64,000 nt of DNA from Devosia sp. (lineage in GTDB: Bacteria > Pseudomonadota > Alphaproteobacteria > Rhizobiales > Devosiaceae), in NCBI RefSeq assembly GCF_025809055.1, contig NZ_CP075529.1, positions 1 through 64,000 of the forward strand, given 5' to 3'. The translations under genes and the position numbers were made by a program. This document shows positions 31,861-40,641 of the stretch, in pieces (within the stretch, counting starts at the first letter, position 1; the number at the start of each line of letters is the position of its first letter). Below the pieces are notes generated by a model, which searched no databases, was not told the DNA's origin, and saw only the letters and a list, made by a program, of their open reading frames with translations.

Positions 31861-34800
31861 ATGGCCACTTTGGCACTTTCGGTCGCCGGGCAATTTGCCG
31901 GGGCGCTGCTTGGCGGGCCGTTCGGCGCCACCATCGGGCGGGCCCTTGGCGCGTTGGCGGGCAGCGCCATAGACGGCATGTTGTTCGGGGGCGAGCAGAC
32001 CAGCCGCGCCGCCGACCTTCGGCTCACCGGATCGAGCGAGGGCATTCCGGTGCCTCGCCTTTATGGCTGGGGACGGCTTTCCGGCAACATCATCTGGGCG
32101 CGCGAACTGGAGCGCCTTGGGGGAGAAACCTCCGGGTCCAAGGGCATGGGCAGCGCCAGCGAGGACGAGGTGGGCGCCAGCTTCGCCATCGGCTTCTGCG
32201 AGGGACCTGTAGCCCGGCTTGGGCGCATCTGGGCCGATGGGCAATTGCTCGATACGCGCGGGCTGACGCTGCGCTTTTATGGCGGCGATGAGGGGCAATT
32301 GCCCGACAGCCTGATCGAGGCCACCCAGGGCGGCGACAATGCACCGGCCTATCGCGGCCTCTGCTATCTCGTGGTCGAGAACCTGCCGCTCAGCCGCTTC
32401 GGCAATCGCATTCCCCAGATCACCGCCGAATTGTGCCGCGTGGTGGGCACGCTCGAGCCCGACATCCGCGCGATCACCGTCATCCCCGGCGCCAGTGAGT
32501 TCGGCTATGACCCCACCCCAAGGCTGCGCGTGGTCGGGCCGGGCGAGGCGGTGAGCGAGAACGCGCATCTGGTGCCCGGGGTGAGCGACTGGACCTGGTC
32601 GATCGACGAACTGGTGGCGCTGTGCCCCAACCTCAAGCATGTGGCGCTGGTGGTCAGCTGGTTTGGCAGCGACTTGCGGTGTGGCCATTGTACCATTACG
32701 CCGCGCGTCGAGGCGAGCCAGCGCACTGTGGAAGGCACGAGCTGGAGCGTGGCCGGGATCGACCGTGCAGCTGCGGCGACGGTTTCAAGCCATGGCGGCG
32801 GGCCGGCTTTCGGGGGCACGCCCTCGGACAATGCCGTGCTGGCCGCCATTGCCGATCTCAAGGCGCGCGGGCTCAAGGTAACGCTCTATCCGCTGATGCA
32901 GATGGACGTGCCGGGCGGCAACGGGTTGCCGGACCCCTATGGCGGCAGCGAGCAGGGCAGTTATCCCTGGCGGGGGCGCATCACCTGCCACCCGGCGCCG
33001 GGGGTCGGGGGCAGTCCCGACCAGGGCGCCGGGGCGGCGAGCCAGGTGGCCGCCTTCGTGCCCGGATATCGCGACATGATCCTGCACTATGCCGGACTGG
33101 CCGTGACCGCGGGCGGGGTGGATACCTACCTCATCGGCTCGGAAATGCGCGGCATGACCACGGTGCGCGGCCCCGGGCACAGCTTTCCCTTCGTGGATGC
33201 GCTGGTGAGCCTGGCCGAGGACGTCAGGGCCATTGTCGGGTCCAGCACCAAGCTGACCTATGCCGCCGACTGGAGCGAATATTCGGGCTACCAGCCAGCC
33301 GGGGCCAAGTATTTTCACCTCGATCCGCTCTGGGCATCGCCCGAAATCGACGCCATCGGCATCGACAACTACATGCCCCTCAGCGATTGGCGGGATGGCC
33401 TGGACCACACCGATGCGGGGCAGGGCGGGCCGCACGATATCGACTATCTTGCCAGCAATATTGCCGGGGGCGAGGGCTTTGACTGGTACTATGCCAGCGA
33501 CGCCCATCGCGCTGGGCAGGTGCGCTCGCCCATCGTCGATGGGGGCCATGGGGAGCACTGGATCTGGCGGTACAAGGACCTCGTCTCGTTCTGGTCGGAG
33601 CCGCACTACAACCGGCCCGGCGGTGTGCGGTCGGCATCGCCAACGGCATGGGTGCCGGAGAGCAAGCCGATCTGGATGACCGAACTGGGGTGCGGCGCGG
33701 TCGACAAGGCCAGCAACCAGCCCAATATCTTTGGTGACGACAAGAGCGCCGAGGGTGGGCGGCCCTATTTCTCCTCCGGGCAATCCGACGCCCTGGTGCA
33801 GCGGCAGTTCCTGCGCGCGCATTTCCGGCACTGGGCCGATCCTGCGCTCAATCCGCCCGGCATGGTCGACCTTGAGCGCATCTATTGCTGGACCTGGGAT
33901 GCGCGGCCCTATCCCGCTTTTCCGGCACAGACCGATGTGTGGTCGGACGGTCCCAATCACCATACCGGGCACTGGCTGACCGGGCGGCTCGGGGCGCTGG
34001 CCAGCGACGAGCTGGTCAGTGCAATGGCGGCTGACCACGGTTGCGCGGTCGCGGCGCAGGCAGTTGCGCCGCTGATCGGCGGCTATCTCGTTTCCGGACC
34101 GGGCACGGCGCGTGACGCCATCGTCCCGGTGCTGGACATGACCCGACAGACCGTTAGGGCCGAAGCCGGGGCCCTCCTGGCGCAGGCGGCGGCCAAGGGC
34201 ACGCCGACGCAGATCGAGGCAGCGGGCCTTGCGGCTCAGGACGAGCCGCAATTGTCGCAACGGCGCGACGACAGCGCGGAAGTGCCGGCGCGCCTGGCGC
34301 TCAGTGTCATCGACCGGGAGCGGGACTATCAGTCCACCGCGGTCCTGGCGCAGCGGTCCGGGGATGGGCCGCTGGTGGTCGAGGCGATGCCCGTCGTGCT
34401 CGATCCGGCGGGCACGCGGCAGGTGGCGGAGCGGCTGCTGCACGGACAGGCCGGGAGCAGGGACCGCCTCGAATTTTCGCTCCCCCTCAACCGTGTGGAC
34501 CTCGAGCCCGGCGACCGGATCGTGGTCGAGGGGGCCGGTGAAGCGCCATACGAAATCACCGAAATTCGCGACGGCCTGACGCGGCGGATCGTGGCGCGCT
34601 CGGTGCCCGTGGACCGCTCGATTGCCGTGGGTGTGACGCGGCGGAGCGCGGGTGGCTCGGCCCCGTCGCCGGCGATTCCGCCACATCTGGTGGTGGCGCA
34701 TTTGCCTGCGGCACCCGACAATCCCAGCCGCAGCCGGTTGGCCATCGGCGCCTATGCCCGTCCCTGGCCAGGGCATGTCCGGCTGACCGATACAGTAACC

Positions 34801-35592
34801 GGGGCGCAGGTGGCGGATCTGTTCCGCCCCGCCGTCACCGGCACGACCATGGCGGCGCTGGCGCCCGGACCGGCAGCTTTGTGGGACCAGACAGCCGTGC
34901 TGGACGTGACGCTGCATTGGGGACATCTGGCCGATGTGACGCCCGAGGCAGCTTTGTCCGGCAGCAACCGGATTGCAGTGGAAACCGACGCGGGCGTTTG
35001 GGAGGTGATCGGTTTTGCCGAGGCCGACCTCGTGGTGCCGCGCCGCTATCACCTCCGCCGCCTGTTGCGCGGCCTTAATGGCACCGAGCCGGCCATCGGG
35101 CCGGTGGCGGCGGGACGGCGGGTCATGGTGCTCGACGACCGGGTGGTGAGCCTTCTGGTGGAGCCGGGGCGGATCGGATCAAGCCTCGCCTTGCGCAGCT
35201 ATGCCGGTTCGACCGATGCCGATGGTTCGCCGCTGAGCGTGACCCTGGGTGCGGCGCCGGCGCTGCCCTTGCCGCCAGCACACCTGCGGACGACGCGGCT
35301 GTCGAATGGGTCGATCCAGTTCGACTGGGTGCGTCGCAGCCGCGCCGACAGCAATGACTGGGGCATGGCCGAACCCGATCTCGAGCACGCGCCCGAAGCC
35401 TGGCGGCTACGCATCCGCAGTGGTGGCGTGCTCAAGCGCACCATCAATGCGGGTGTGACCACGGCGATCTATAGCGCGGCGCTACAGACCACCGACTTCG
35501 GCGGGCCAGCCACCGGTTTCACCTATGAAATTGCCCAGATCAGCGCCGCCATCGGCGCCGGGCATGTCAGCTCAGGAGCGTTCAATGACTGA
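31861..35592 (+). CDS. GTA baseplate megatron / host-specificity protein (g15-like)
   Basis: This 1243-residue protein matches the multidomain GTA baseplate protein. A hydrophobic N-terminus (LSVAGQFAGALLGGPFGATI) and phage tail hub segments come first. Next is a TIM-barrel glycoside hydrolase-like domain (about residues 430-730; WTWSIDELVALCPNLKHVAL just before it, and PIWMTELGCGAVDKASNQPN within it). Tail protein 3-like and fibronectin-like segments close it. It forms the tail tip that contacts the recipient surface. Host range is thought to depend on its outer domains. The end overlaps the muramidase gene by 8 bases. Confidence 0.93.
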   Translation: MATLALSVAGQFAGALLGGPFGATIGRALGALAGSAIDGMLFGGEQTSRAADLRLTGSSEGIPVPRLYGWGRLSGNIIWARELERLGGETSGSKGMGSASEDEVGASFAIGFCEGPVARLGRIWADGQLLDTRGLTLRFYGGDEGQLPDSLIEATQGGDNAPAYRGLCYLVVENLPLSRFGNRIPQITAELCRVVGTLEPDIRAITVIPGASEFGYDPTPRLRVVGPGEAVSENAHLVPGVSDWTWSIDELVALCPNLKHVALVVSWFGSDLRCGHCTITPRVEASQRTVEGTSWSVAGIDRAAAATVSSHGGGPAFGGTPSDNAVLAAIADLKARGLKVTLYPLMQMDVPGGNGLPDPYGGSEQGSYPWRGRITCHPAPGVGGSPDQGAGAASQVAAFVPGYRDMILHYAGLAVTAGGVDTYLIGSEMRGMTTVRGPGHSFPFVDALVSLAEDVRAIVGSSTKLTYAADWSEYSGYQPAGAKYFHLDPLWASPEIDAIGIDNYMPLSDWRDGLDHTDAGQGGPHDIDYLASNIAGGEGFDWYYASDAHRAGQVRSPIVDGGHGEHWIWRYKDLVSFWSEPHYNRPGGVRSASPTAWVPESKPIWMTELGCGAVDKASNQPNIFGDDKSAEGGRPYFSSGQSDALVQRQFLRAHFRHWADPALNPPGMVDLERIYCWTWDARPYPAFPAQTDVWSDGPNHHTGHWLTGRLGALASDELVSAMAADHGCAVAAQAVAPLIGGYLVSGPGTARDAIVPVLDMTRQTVRAEAGALLAQAAAKGTPTQIEAAGLAAQDEPQLSQRRDDSAEVPARLALSVIDRERDYQSTAVLAQRSGDGPLVVEAMPVVLDPAGTRQVAERLLHGQAGSRDRLEFSLPLNRVDLEPGDRIVVEGAGEAPYEITEIRDGLTRRIVARSVPVDRSIAVGVTRRSAGGSAPSPAIPPHLVVAHLPAAPDNPSRSRLAIGAYARPWPGHVRLTDTVTGAQVADLFRPAVTGTTMAALAPGPAALWDQTAVLDVTLHWGHLADVTPEAALSGSNRIAVETDAGVWEVIGFAEADLVVPRRYHLRRLLRGLNGTEPAIGPVAAGRRVMVLDDRVVSLLVEPGRIGSSLALRSYAGSTDADGSPLSVTLGAAPALPLPPAHLRTTRLSNGSIQFDWVRRSRADSNDWGMAEPDLEHAPEAWRLRIRSGGVLKRTINAGVTTAIYSAALQTTDFGGPATGFTYEIAQISAAIGAGHVSSGAFND

Positions 35593-36328
35593 AGCCCGGT
35601 TCGATCTGTGCCTGGCCGCCGTGCTGAAGCACGAGGGTGGATATGTTGATCATCCCAGCGATCCGGGCGGAGCGACGAATCTGGGGATCACCCACAAGAC
35701 CCTGGCGCGCTGGCGCAAGGTTTCACCCTGGTGGGATCTGCCGAAATCTGAAGTGCAGCGGCTGACGCGAACAGAGGCGGCGCGCATCTATCGTGCGCTC
35801 TACTGGACCCCGTGTAGGGCCGGGCACCTGCCGGCCGGGCTCGATCTCGCCGTCTTCGACTTTGCGGTCAATTCCGGACCGGACCGGGCCATTCGCCAGC
35901 TGCAGGCCACGCTGAATGTCATGGTGGACGGGCAGGTCGGGCCATTGACGCTCGATGCCGCCCGGCGCGCCGACACCGGGGCGACGATCAACGCGCTCTG
36001 TGACCGGCGGCTGGGCTTTCTGCGCGGGCTCTCGACCTTTTCGGTCTTCGGGCGGGGCTGGTCCAGCCGGGTGGCGCAGGTTCGCGCCGCAGCGCTGGCC
36101 GCAACTCCACATTCCCAAGCGTCCAAAAAAGGAGAATCTCTCATGGACATACTTTCGGGCTACAAGACCTATATTGCTGCCGGATTGATGCTTCTGGCCG
36201 GTCTCGCGCAGATTCTGGGCATCGACCTGCCGAGCCTGGACGGCGGAACCGCCGGTAATCTGGTGCTCGAAGCCCTGGCCATCATTTTCCTGCGCCGTGG
36301 GCTCAAGGGCGATATCGCCAAGGCCTAG
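35585..36328 (+). CDS. GTA muramidase (GH108) fused to a holin-like tail
   Basis: This 247-residue protein has a GH108 N-acetylmuramidase domain (about 1-85) with the expected catalytic Glu17 in KHEGGYVDHPSDPGGATNLG, then a PG_binding_3-like domain (about 95-175; ALYWTPCRAGHLPAGLDLAV precedes it, followed by FDFAVNSGP). A short Ser/Lys linker then leads to a 61-residue tail (187-247) with a hydrophobic helix, AAGLMLLAGLAQILGIDL. The first part degrades the cell wall. The tail looks like a small membrane or holin-like protein normally encoded separately. An internal ATG with a strong ribosome binding site starts exactly at the tail. Confidence 0.88.
   Translation: MTEARFDLCLAAVLKHEGGYVDHPSDPGGATNLGITHKTLARWRKVSPWWDLPKSEVQRLTRTEAARIYRALYWTPCRAGHLPAGLDLAVFDFAVNSGPDRAIRQLQATLNVMVDGQVGPLTLDAARRADTGATINALCDRRLGFLRGLSTFSVFGRGWSSRVAQVRAAALAATPHSQASKKGESLMDILSGYKTYIAAGLMLLAGLAQILGIDLPSLDGGTAGNLVLEALAIIFLRRGLKGDIAKA
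36128..36145 (+). promoter_or_regulatory. Internal ribosome binding site and ATG inside the muramidase gene
   Basis: AAAGGAGA at 36128-36135 lies 7 bases before an in-frame ATG at 36143. Initiation here would give a separate 61-residue holin-like membrane protein ending at 36328. The match is better than the ribosome binding site of the full-length gene. Confidence 0.65.
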
Positions 36329-36405
36329 TCACATTACTTGTGGAAACAATGGGGCGGCTGCCGCATTCATGTCCCATTCAGCTACCGGCGGCTAATGATG
36401 GCACC

Positions 36406-36705
36406 ATGAAAACGAACGCCCCCAAACCTTCTGCCGCTGTTGCCATGGCCCTGGCCCTGGCGCTTGCATTGTCCGGGACCACCGGCGCAAAGGCCCAGGC
36501 CTGCATGGACAAGCAGGAAATCCAGCAGGCCGTGGCCGCTGGCGAGATCATGTCGCTCGACGCCGTGCTGGCTTCGGCCGGCGTCGATGCCAGCGCCGAA
36601 ATCCTCAGCGTGCAGGTCTGCGATCAAGGGGGCGCGCTGGTCTATATGATTGGCGTGTTGACCCAAGACGGCCAGGCCGAGAATCTGGTATTGAACGCCC
36701 AGTGA
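36406..36705 (+). CDS. Small periplasmic PepSY-like protein (FeuN-like)
   Basis: This 99-residue protein has a signal peptide (Ala/Leu-rich, cut after AKAQA) and a short PepSY-like domain. The domain has two cysteines (ACMDKQEIQQAV and VQVCDQGG) and ends GVLTQDGQAENLVL. It lies 24 bases before a FeuP-like regulator and its FeuQ-like kinase. In Sinorhizobium a small periplasmic protein, FeuN, is encoded at this position and restrains FeuQ. The same role is inferred here by position. The ATG at 36406 starts the signal peptide. Confidence 0.65.
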   Translation: MKTNAPKPSAAVAMALALALALSGTTGAKAQACMDKQEIQQAVAAGEIMSLDAVLASAGVDASAEILSVQVCDQGGALVYMIGVLTQDGQAENLVLNAQ

Positions 36706-36729
36706 CTTTGTCCTGGTGGGGGACCGGCA

Positions 36730-37389
36730 ATGCGTATTCTTGTTGTTGAAGACGATACCAACCTCAACCGTCAGCTCAAGGATGCGCTGACCGAGGCCGG
36801 CTATGCGGTCGACGTCGCCTTCGATGGCGAGGAAGGCCATTTCCTCGGCGACACCGAGCCCTATGACACGATCATCCTCGACATCGGCCTGCCGCAGATG
36901 GACGGCCTGTCGGTCCTGGAAGAGTGGCGGCGCGCCGGCAAGTCGACCCCGGTGCTGCTGCTGACGGCTCGCGATCGCTGGAGCGACAAGGTCCAGGGGA
37001 TCGATGCCGGTGCCGACGACTATGTGGCCAAGCCCTTCCACATGGAAGAAGTCCTGGCGCGGGTGCGCGCCCTGGTGCGCCGGGCGGCAGGACACGCCAG
37101 CAACGAAATCGTCTGTGGCGCCGTCCGTCTCGATGCGCGATCGGGCCGGGTGACCGTGGATGGCCAGTCGGTCAAACTGACCAGCCATGAGCTTCGGCTG
37201 CTGAGCTATCTCATGCATCACAAGGGCAAGGTCATTTCCCGCACCGAGTTGACCGAGCACCTCTACGATCAGGATTTCGACCGCGACAGCAACACCATCG
37301 AGGTGTTCGTCGGCCGCCTGCGCAAGAAGCTGCCCGACGACTGCATCCAGACCGTGCGCGGGCTGGGCTACCAGATCGTCGGCGACTAG
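36730..37389 (+). CDS. feuP: OmpR-family response regulator (FeuP-like)
   Basis: This 219-residue protein has a receiver domain with phospho-acceptor Asp51 in TIILDIGLPQMDGLSVL, Lys in DDYVAKPFH, and an OmpR/PhoB winged helix (about 125-218) with RSGRVTVDGQSVKLTSHELR. The segments HFLGDTEPYD and RDRWSDKVQGIDAGADDYV are typical of rhizobial FeuP/PhoP regulators, which control cyclic glucan export and envelope genes. It is coupled to the kinase that follows. Regulation targets in this organism are not visible. Confidence 0.85.
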   Translation: MRILVVEDDTNLNRQLKDALTEAGYAVDVAFDGEEGHFLGDTEPYDTIILDIGLPQMDGLSVLEEWRRAGKSTPVLLLTARDRWSDKVQGIDAGADDYVAKPFHMEEVLARVRALVRRAAGHASNEIVCGAVRLDARSGRVTVDGQSVKLTSHELRLLSYLMHHKGKVISRTELTEHLYDQDFDRDSNTIEVFVGRLRKKLPDDCIQTVRGLGYQIVGD

Positions 37390-37442
37390 CAGGCGCCAGC
37401 GTGGAGGCAAAGGGGGCGACTGATCCGGGTAGGGGACTTGCC

Positions 37443-38822
37443 ATGCTGCGCAAGGGATCCATCGCCGCCTCGCTTTTCTGGCTGACTGTCGGCTGGCTGG
37501 TGGTGGCGCTGGTCACCACCGGGTTTCTGCTGACCGACCTTTATTCGCGCGCGCTCGACACCACGCTGACCCAGACGCTGGATTTCCACGTCGAGAGCCT
37601 GGCCGGCGCGCTGCTTGAAACGGGCGACCCGCGCGACCCCGATATCCAGCTCGCCGACCCCCGCTTCGAGCGCCCGCGCTCGGGATGGTACTGGATCATC
37701 CGCGACATCGACGGCGACATGGTCAACCTCTCGACCTCCGTCGTGGGCATTGACCTGCCGGCCGTCGGTGCAGCCGCCGATGCCCTGGGGCGGAGCACCG
37801 AGATCATCAATGACCCGTTCGGAACGCAGTTGCGCATGGTCGAGCGCACGGTGACGCTCGCCCAGCAATCCTATCGCATCACCGTTTCGGGCAATCTCAC
37901 CGAAATCCTCGAACTGGTGGACGATTTCCGTGGCCAGGCCTTTATCGTGCTGGGCGCCGTCGGGGCCATGCTGGCGGTGATGAGCGCCATCGTGGCGCGG
38001 ATCGCCATGCGCCCGATTTCGCGGCTGAGCGAGGCCATTGAAGCGGTGCGCGAAGGCGACAGCGCCGAAGTGTCGGGCACCTATCCCACCGAACTGGCGC
38101 CGCTGGCCGAAGAGGTCAACGAGCTCATGCGCTCCAATACCCAGATCATTGAGCGCGCCCGCAACCAGGTCGGCAACCTCGCCCATGGGCTGAAGACGCC
38201 GATCGCCGTGCTGCGCAACGAGGCGCGCAATCGCAAGGGAGCGCTGGCCGACATCGTCTCGTCCGAAACGGACAAGATGAGCACCATGGTCTCGACCTAC
38301 CTCGAGCGGGCCCGGCTGGCGGCGCGCACCTCGGTGATCGGCAAGAAGGCCGACGCCACCATGGTGATGTTGCGCCTGACCCGGGTGATGCGGAAGATCC
38401 ACCCCGATGTGACGATCGCCTTCCAGCGCCCCGATGCCTCGCTGCACTGGTTCCGGGGCGACGAGGCGGATCTCGAAGAGATGGCGGGCAACCTGCTCGA
38501 CAATGCCTGCAAGTGGTCCAAGGGCCAGGTGGGGGTGCGGCTGTCGAGCGAGCGCGGCGCCAAGGGCACGCAACTGCTCATGCGCATCGACGACAATGGC
38601 CCGGGCCTGAGCGAGGAAGACGCCCAGAAAGTGTTGCGTCGCGGTGTCAGACTCGATGAGAAAACACCTGGAACCGGACTTGGACTGGATATCGTCAAGG
38701 AACTGGTCGATGTCTATGGAGGAAGCCTGGAGTTGAAAAGGTCCGCACTTGGCGGGCTTTTGGTGGAATTGCGGCTACCCACGGCGCGACTCGGCGGTCT
38801 TGCCAGGCCAAATGCAACCTGA
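37443..38822 (+). CDS. feuQ: Sensor histidine kinase (FeuQ-like)
   Basis: This 459-residue kinase has two transmembrane helices (about 10-32 and 165-187) around a periplasmic sensor region of about 130 residues. HAMP and HisKA domains follow with His248 in NLAHGLKTPIAVLRNEA, then a HATPase domain with NLLDNACKWS, DDNGPGL and GTGLGLDIVKEL. The HGLKTP box is typical of the PhoQ/FeuQ group. It should phosphorylate the upstream regulator. The ATG at 37443 follows TAGGGGA; a GTG at 37401 would add 14 residues. Confidence 0.88.
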   Translation: MLRKGSIAASLFWLTVGWLVVALVTTGFLLTDLYSRALDTTLTQTLDFHVESLAGALLETGDPRDPDIQLADPRFERPRSGWYWIIRDIDGDMVNLSTSVVGIDLPAVGAAADALGRSTEIINDPFGTQLRMVERTVTLAQQSYRITVSGNLTEILELVDDFRGQAFIVLGAVGAMLAVMSAIVARIAMRPISRLSEAIEAVREGDSAEVSGTYPTELAPLAEEVNELMRSNTQIIERARNQVGNLAHGLKTPIAVLRNEARNRKGALADIVSSETDKMSTMVSTYLERARLAARTSVIGKKADATMVMLRLTRVMRKIHPDVTIAFQRPDASLHWFRGDEADLEEMAGNLLDNACKWSKGQVGVRLSSERGAKGTQLLMRIDDNGPGLSEEDAQKVLRRGVRLDEKTPGTGLGLDIVKELVDVYGGSLELKRSALGGLLVELRLPTARLGGLARPNAT

Positions 38823-38883
38823 CGCACTTTCGCCGTATTGCGCCAACATGAACCCGATAAGCACACGAAGAGGCCATGTTTCG

Positions 38884-39357
38884 ATGAATCGTCTTTCGCT
38901 CCTTGCCATCCCGCTCACAGCCTTGGCGCTTGCGGGCTGCTCCAGCACCGGAACGACCCAGGTGGCAACCGCTCCTGTGGTGACCCAGCCCGTCGTGGCA
39001 CAGCCCATGGTTCCCACTTCCGCCCAGAACGTGCAACAGGCGCGCCTGACAACCAGCGTATCGCAGGGTTTCGTCGATACGGCCGCGCTGTCGCTGATGT
39101 CGGCCAAGGATTCCAACGAAGCCAATTCGGCCCAGTTCTACGCCCTGCAGTTCGGCCGTCCCGGCGCGCCGCGCCAGTGGGCCGGTGACAACGGCACCAC
39201 CGGATCGGTCGCTGTCGGCCCCTATGTACGCGTGAACAATCTCGATTGCCGCGATTTCACCCATACCGTGAAGGTCAACGGTACGGACTATGTGAAGAAG
39301 GGCACCGCCTGCCGCGAGCAGAACGGCAATTGGAGCGTCGTTCCCGGCGCGGCGTGA
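38884..39357 (+). CDS. Predicted outer-membrane lipoprotein with a surface-antigen-like domain
   Basis: This 157-residue protein has a lipoprotein signal with lipobox LALAGC at about residue 20 and a Thr/Gln/Val-rich linker. Its C-terminal domain (NNLDCRDFTHTVKVNGTDYV, KKGTACREQNGNWSVV) resembles the RT0821/Lpp0805 surface-protein family. Two cysteines in that domain could pair. It follows the FeuQ-like kinase by 61 bases and could be part of its regulon, but this is inference. Confidence 0.75.
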   Translation: MNRLSLLAIPLTALALAGCSSTGTTQVATAPVVTQPVVAQPMVPTSAQNVQQARLTTSVSQGFVDTAALSLMSAKDSNEANSAQFYALQFGRPGAPRQWAGDNGTTGSVAVGPYVRVNNLDCRDFTHTVKVNGTDYVKKGTACREQNGNWSVVPGAA

Positions 39358-39436
39358 TCTCACGCGCATTCCGCGAAAAGGAATGTTTACCAAGAGGTTC
39401 TAGGGTCGTCTGAACTATCGGACGGCCCCAGACCAA

Positions 39437-40639
39437 ATGAACCAGACCGCCCACATCACGGCAATCCAGACCCCGGTTAGCCGGCAGGCCAGCGGCTCCG
39501 CCGCGGGCTCGCCCTTTCTTGGCCTGATCGATCCCCTCCTGGTCGAGGAGCCGGTCGTGCACGTCTTTGCCGGTTCGGTCAGCCGCACGGCGGCACTGGC
39601 GGTTTGGACCTGGGTAAAGCGGGATGTGTTGCCCGGCCTTGCCGATGCCGGTATCACCGCCGTCGAGACGGCGGCCGAACTGGAGCGCGTTCTGCCGCAA
39701 TTGCTCCCGGCGATGAAAGCCGCGCTGGAAAAGGCCGATACCGACACCGAAGCGCAGCGGCGCCTGCGGGCACAGATCGGCCGGGACGACGCGCGCAGCG
39801 AAGTTAGCACGATATTGTTTGCCCTGCGGCACCGGGCCGTCCTGGCCAAGGCGCAGGGTTTTGGCCGGGCCGTCAACGCCATGGCCGAGGACGCGGGCCT
39901 GCCGGCAGCCTTGCAATCCATGCCGCTTCAGGATGCCAACCTGGCGGCCATTGTCTTTCATGCGGCCGTCGGACAGGTGGCCAATCCGACGCGACTGGTC
40001 ACGGCGGCGATCCGCTTGTCGGGCAATGCCACCGAAGGCGCCATTCAACGGACAGGGCTCGGTCCGATGATCGACGCGTTCCTGGCCCATGCCCAGAACC
40101 AGATCCATGTACTCAAGCTCGGCGGACCCTTCGCCGATATCGATCTGGTCTGCCGCAGTCTCGACCGGTTCCACCGGCTGATCCGAGCGCTGACGGGCTA
40201 TGTCGAGTTTCCGCGCAACAGCCGCTCGACGGCAGCGCTGTCGGCGATCACCAAGCTGGTATCGGACCGGGTCGAGCCGCGGCTCAAGGAAGTCGTGACC
40301 GATCTCAATATCGCCATGCGCCGCCCGCGCGAGGGCGCGGACCGGGTCGATAACGATCACATCCTGGCGGCGATCAACGGCATCTACCTCCTGGCCGCCG
40401 TGCGCGATTGCCGGGACTCGCTGGCGCTCAACGCGATTTTCGACCAGGCCTGGAGCCAGTCGGCGCAGGCGCTGGAACTGCATATTCAACGCAATCTCGA
40501 CCTGCTTCGCAAAGACCCGGATGACGTGCATACCGGTGCGCGGCTCGACGCGGCCATCACCATGGCGCAGGTGCGGTTCAACACCGAATATGCCGACACG
40601 CTGCGCCGGGCGCGCCTCGCCGCAGAACGCCGGGGTTAA
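39437..40639 (+). CDS. Conserved helical protein of unknown function
   Basis: This 400-residue, mostly helical, soluble protein has no signal peptide or recognisable catalytic motif. Notable segments are FLGLIDPLLVEEPVVHVFAG, TAALAVWTWVKRDVLPGLAD, ILFALRHRAVLAKAQGFGRA and DFAxL-like helical stretches (KLGGPFADIDLVCRSLDRFH). The even helical spacing suggests a repeat or coiled scaffold. It stands alone between a lipoprotein and a convergent oxidoreductase pair. Function cannot be inferred. Confidence 0.75.
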   Translation: MNQTAHITAIQTPVSRQASGSAAGSPFLGLIDPLLVEEPVVHVFAGSVSRTAALAVWTWVKRDVLPGLADAGITAVETAAELERVLPQLLPAMKAALEKADTDTEAQRRLRAQIGRDDARSEVSTILFALRHRAVLAKAQGFGRAVNAMAEDAGLPAALQSMPLQDANLAAIVFHAAVGQVANPTRLVTAAIRLSGNATEGAIQRTGLGPMIDAFLAHAQNQIHVLKLGGPFADIDLVCRSLDRFHRLIRALTGYVEFPRNSRSTAALSAITKLVSDRVEPRLKEVVTDLNIAMRRPREGADRVDNDHILAAINGIYLLAAVRDCRDSLALNAIFDQAWSQSAQALELHIQRNLDLLRKDPDDVHTGARLDAAITMAQVRFNTEYADTLRRARLAAERRG

Positions 40640-40641
40640 GC

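Noticed and set aside
32785..35052. Minus-strand ORF of 755 codons opposite the GTA megatron gene
   Set aside because: It is His/Arg/Gly-rich with no domain and lies entirely opposite a well-supported gene.
19374..36328. Interpretation as an ordinary integrated prophage
   Set aside because: No integrase, repressor, replication genes or flanking attachment repeats were found, and gene order and sizes match RcGTA.
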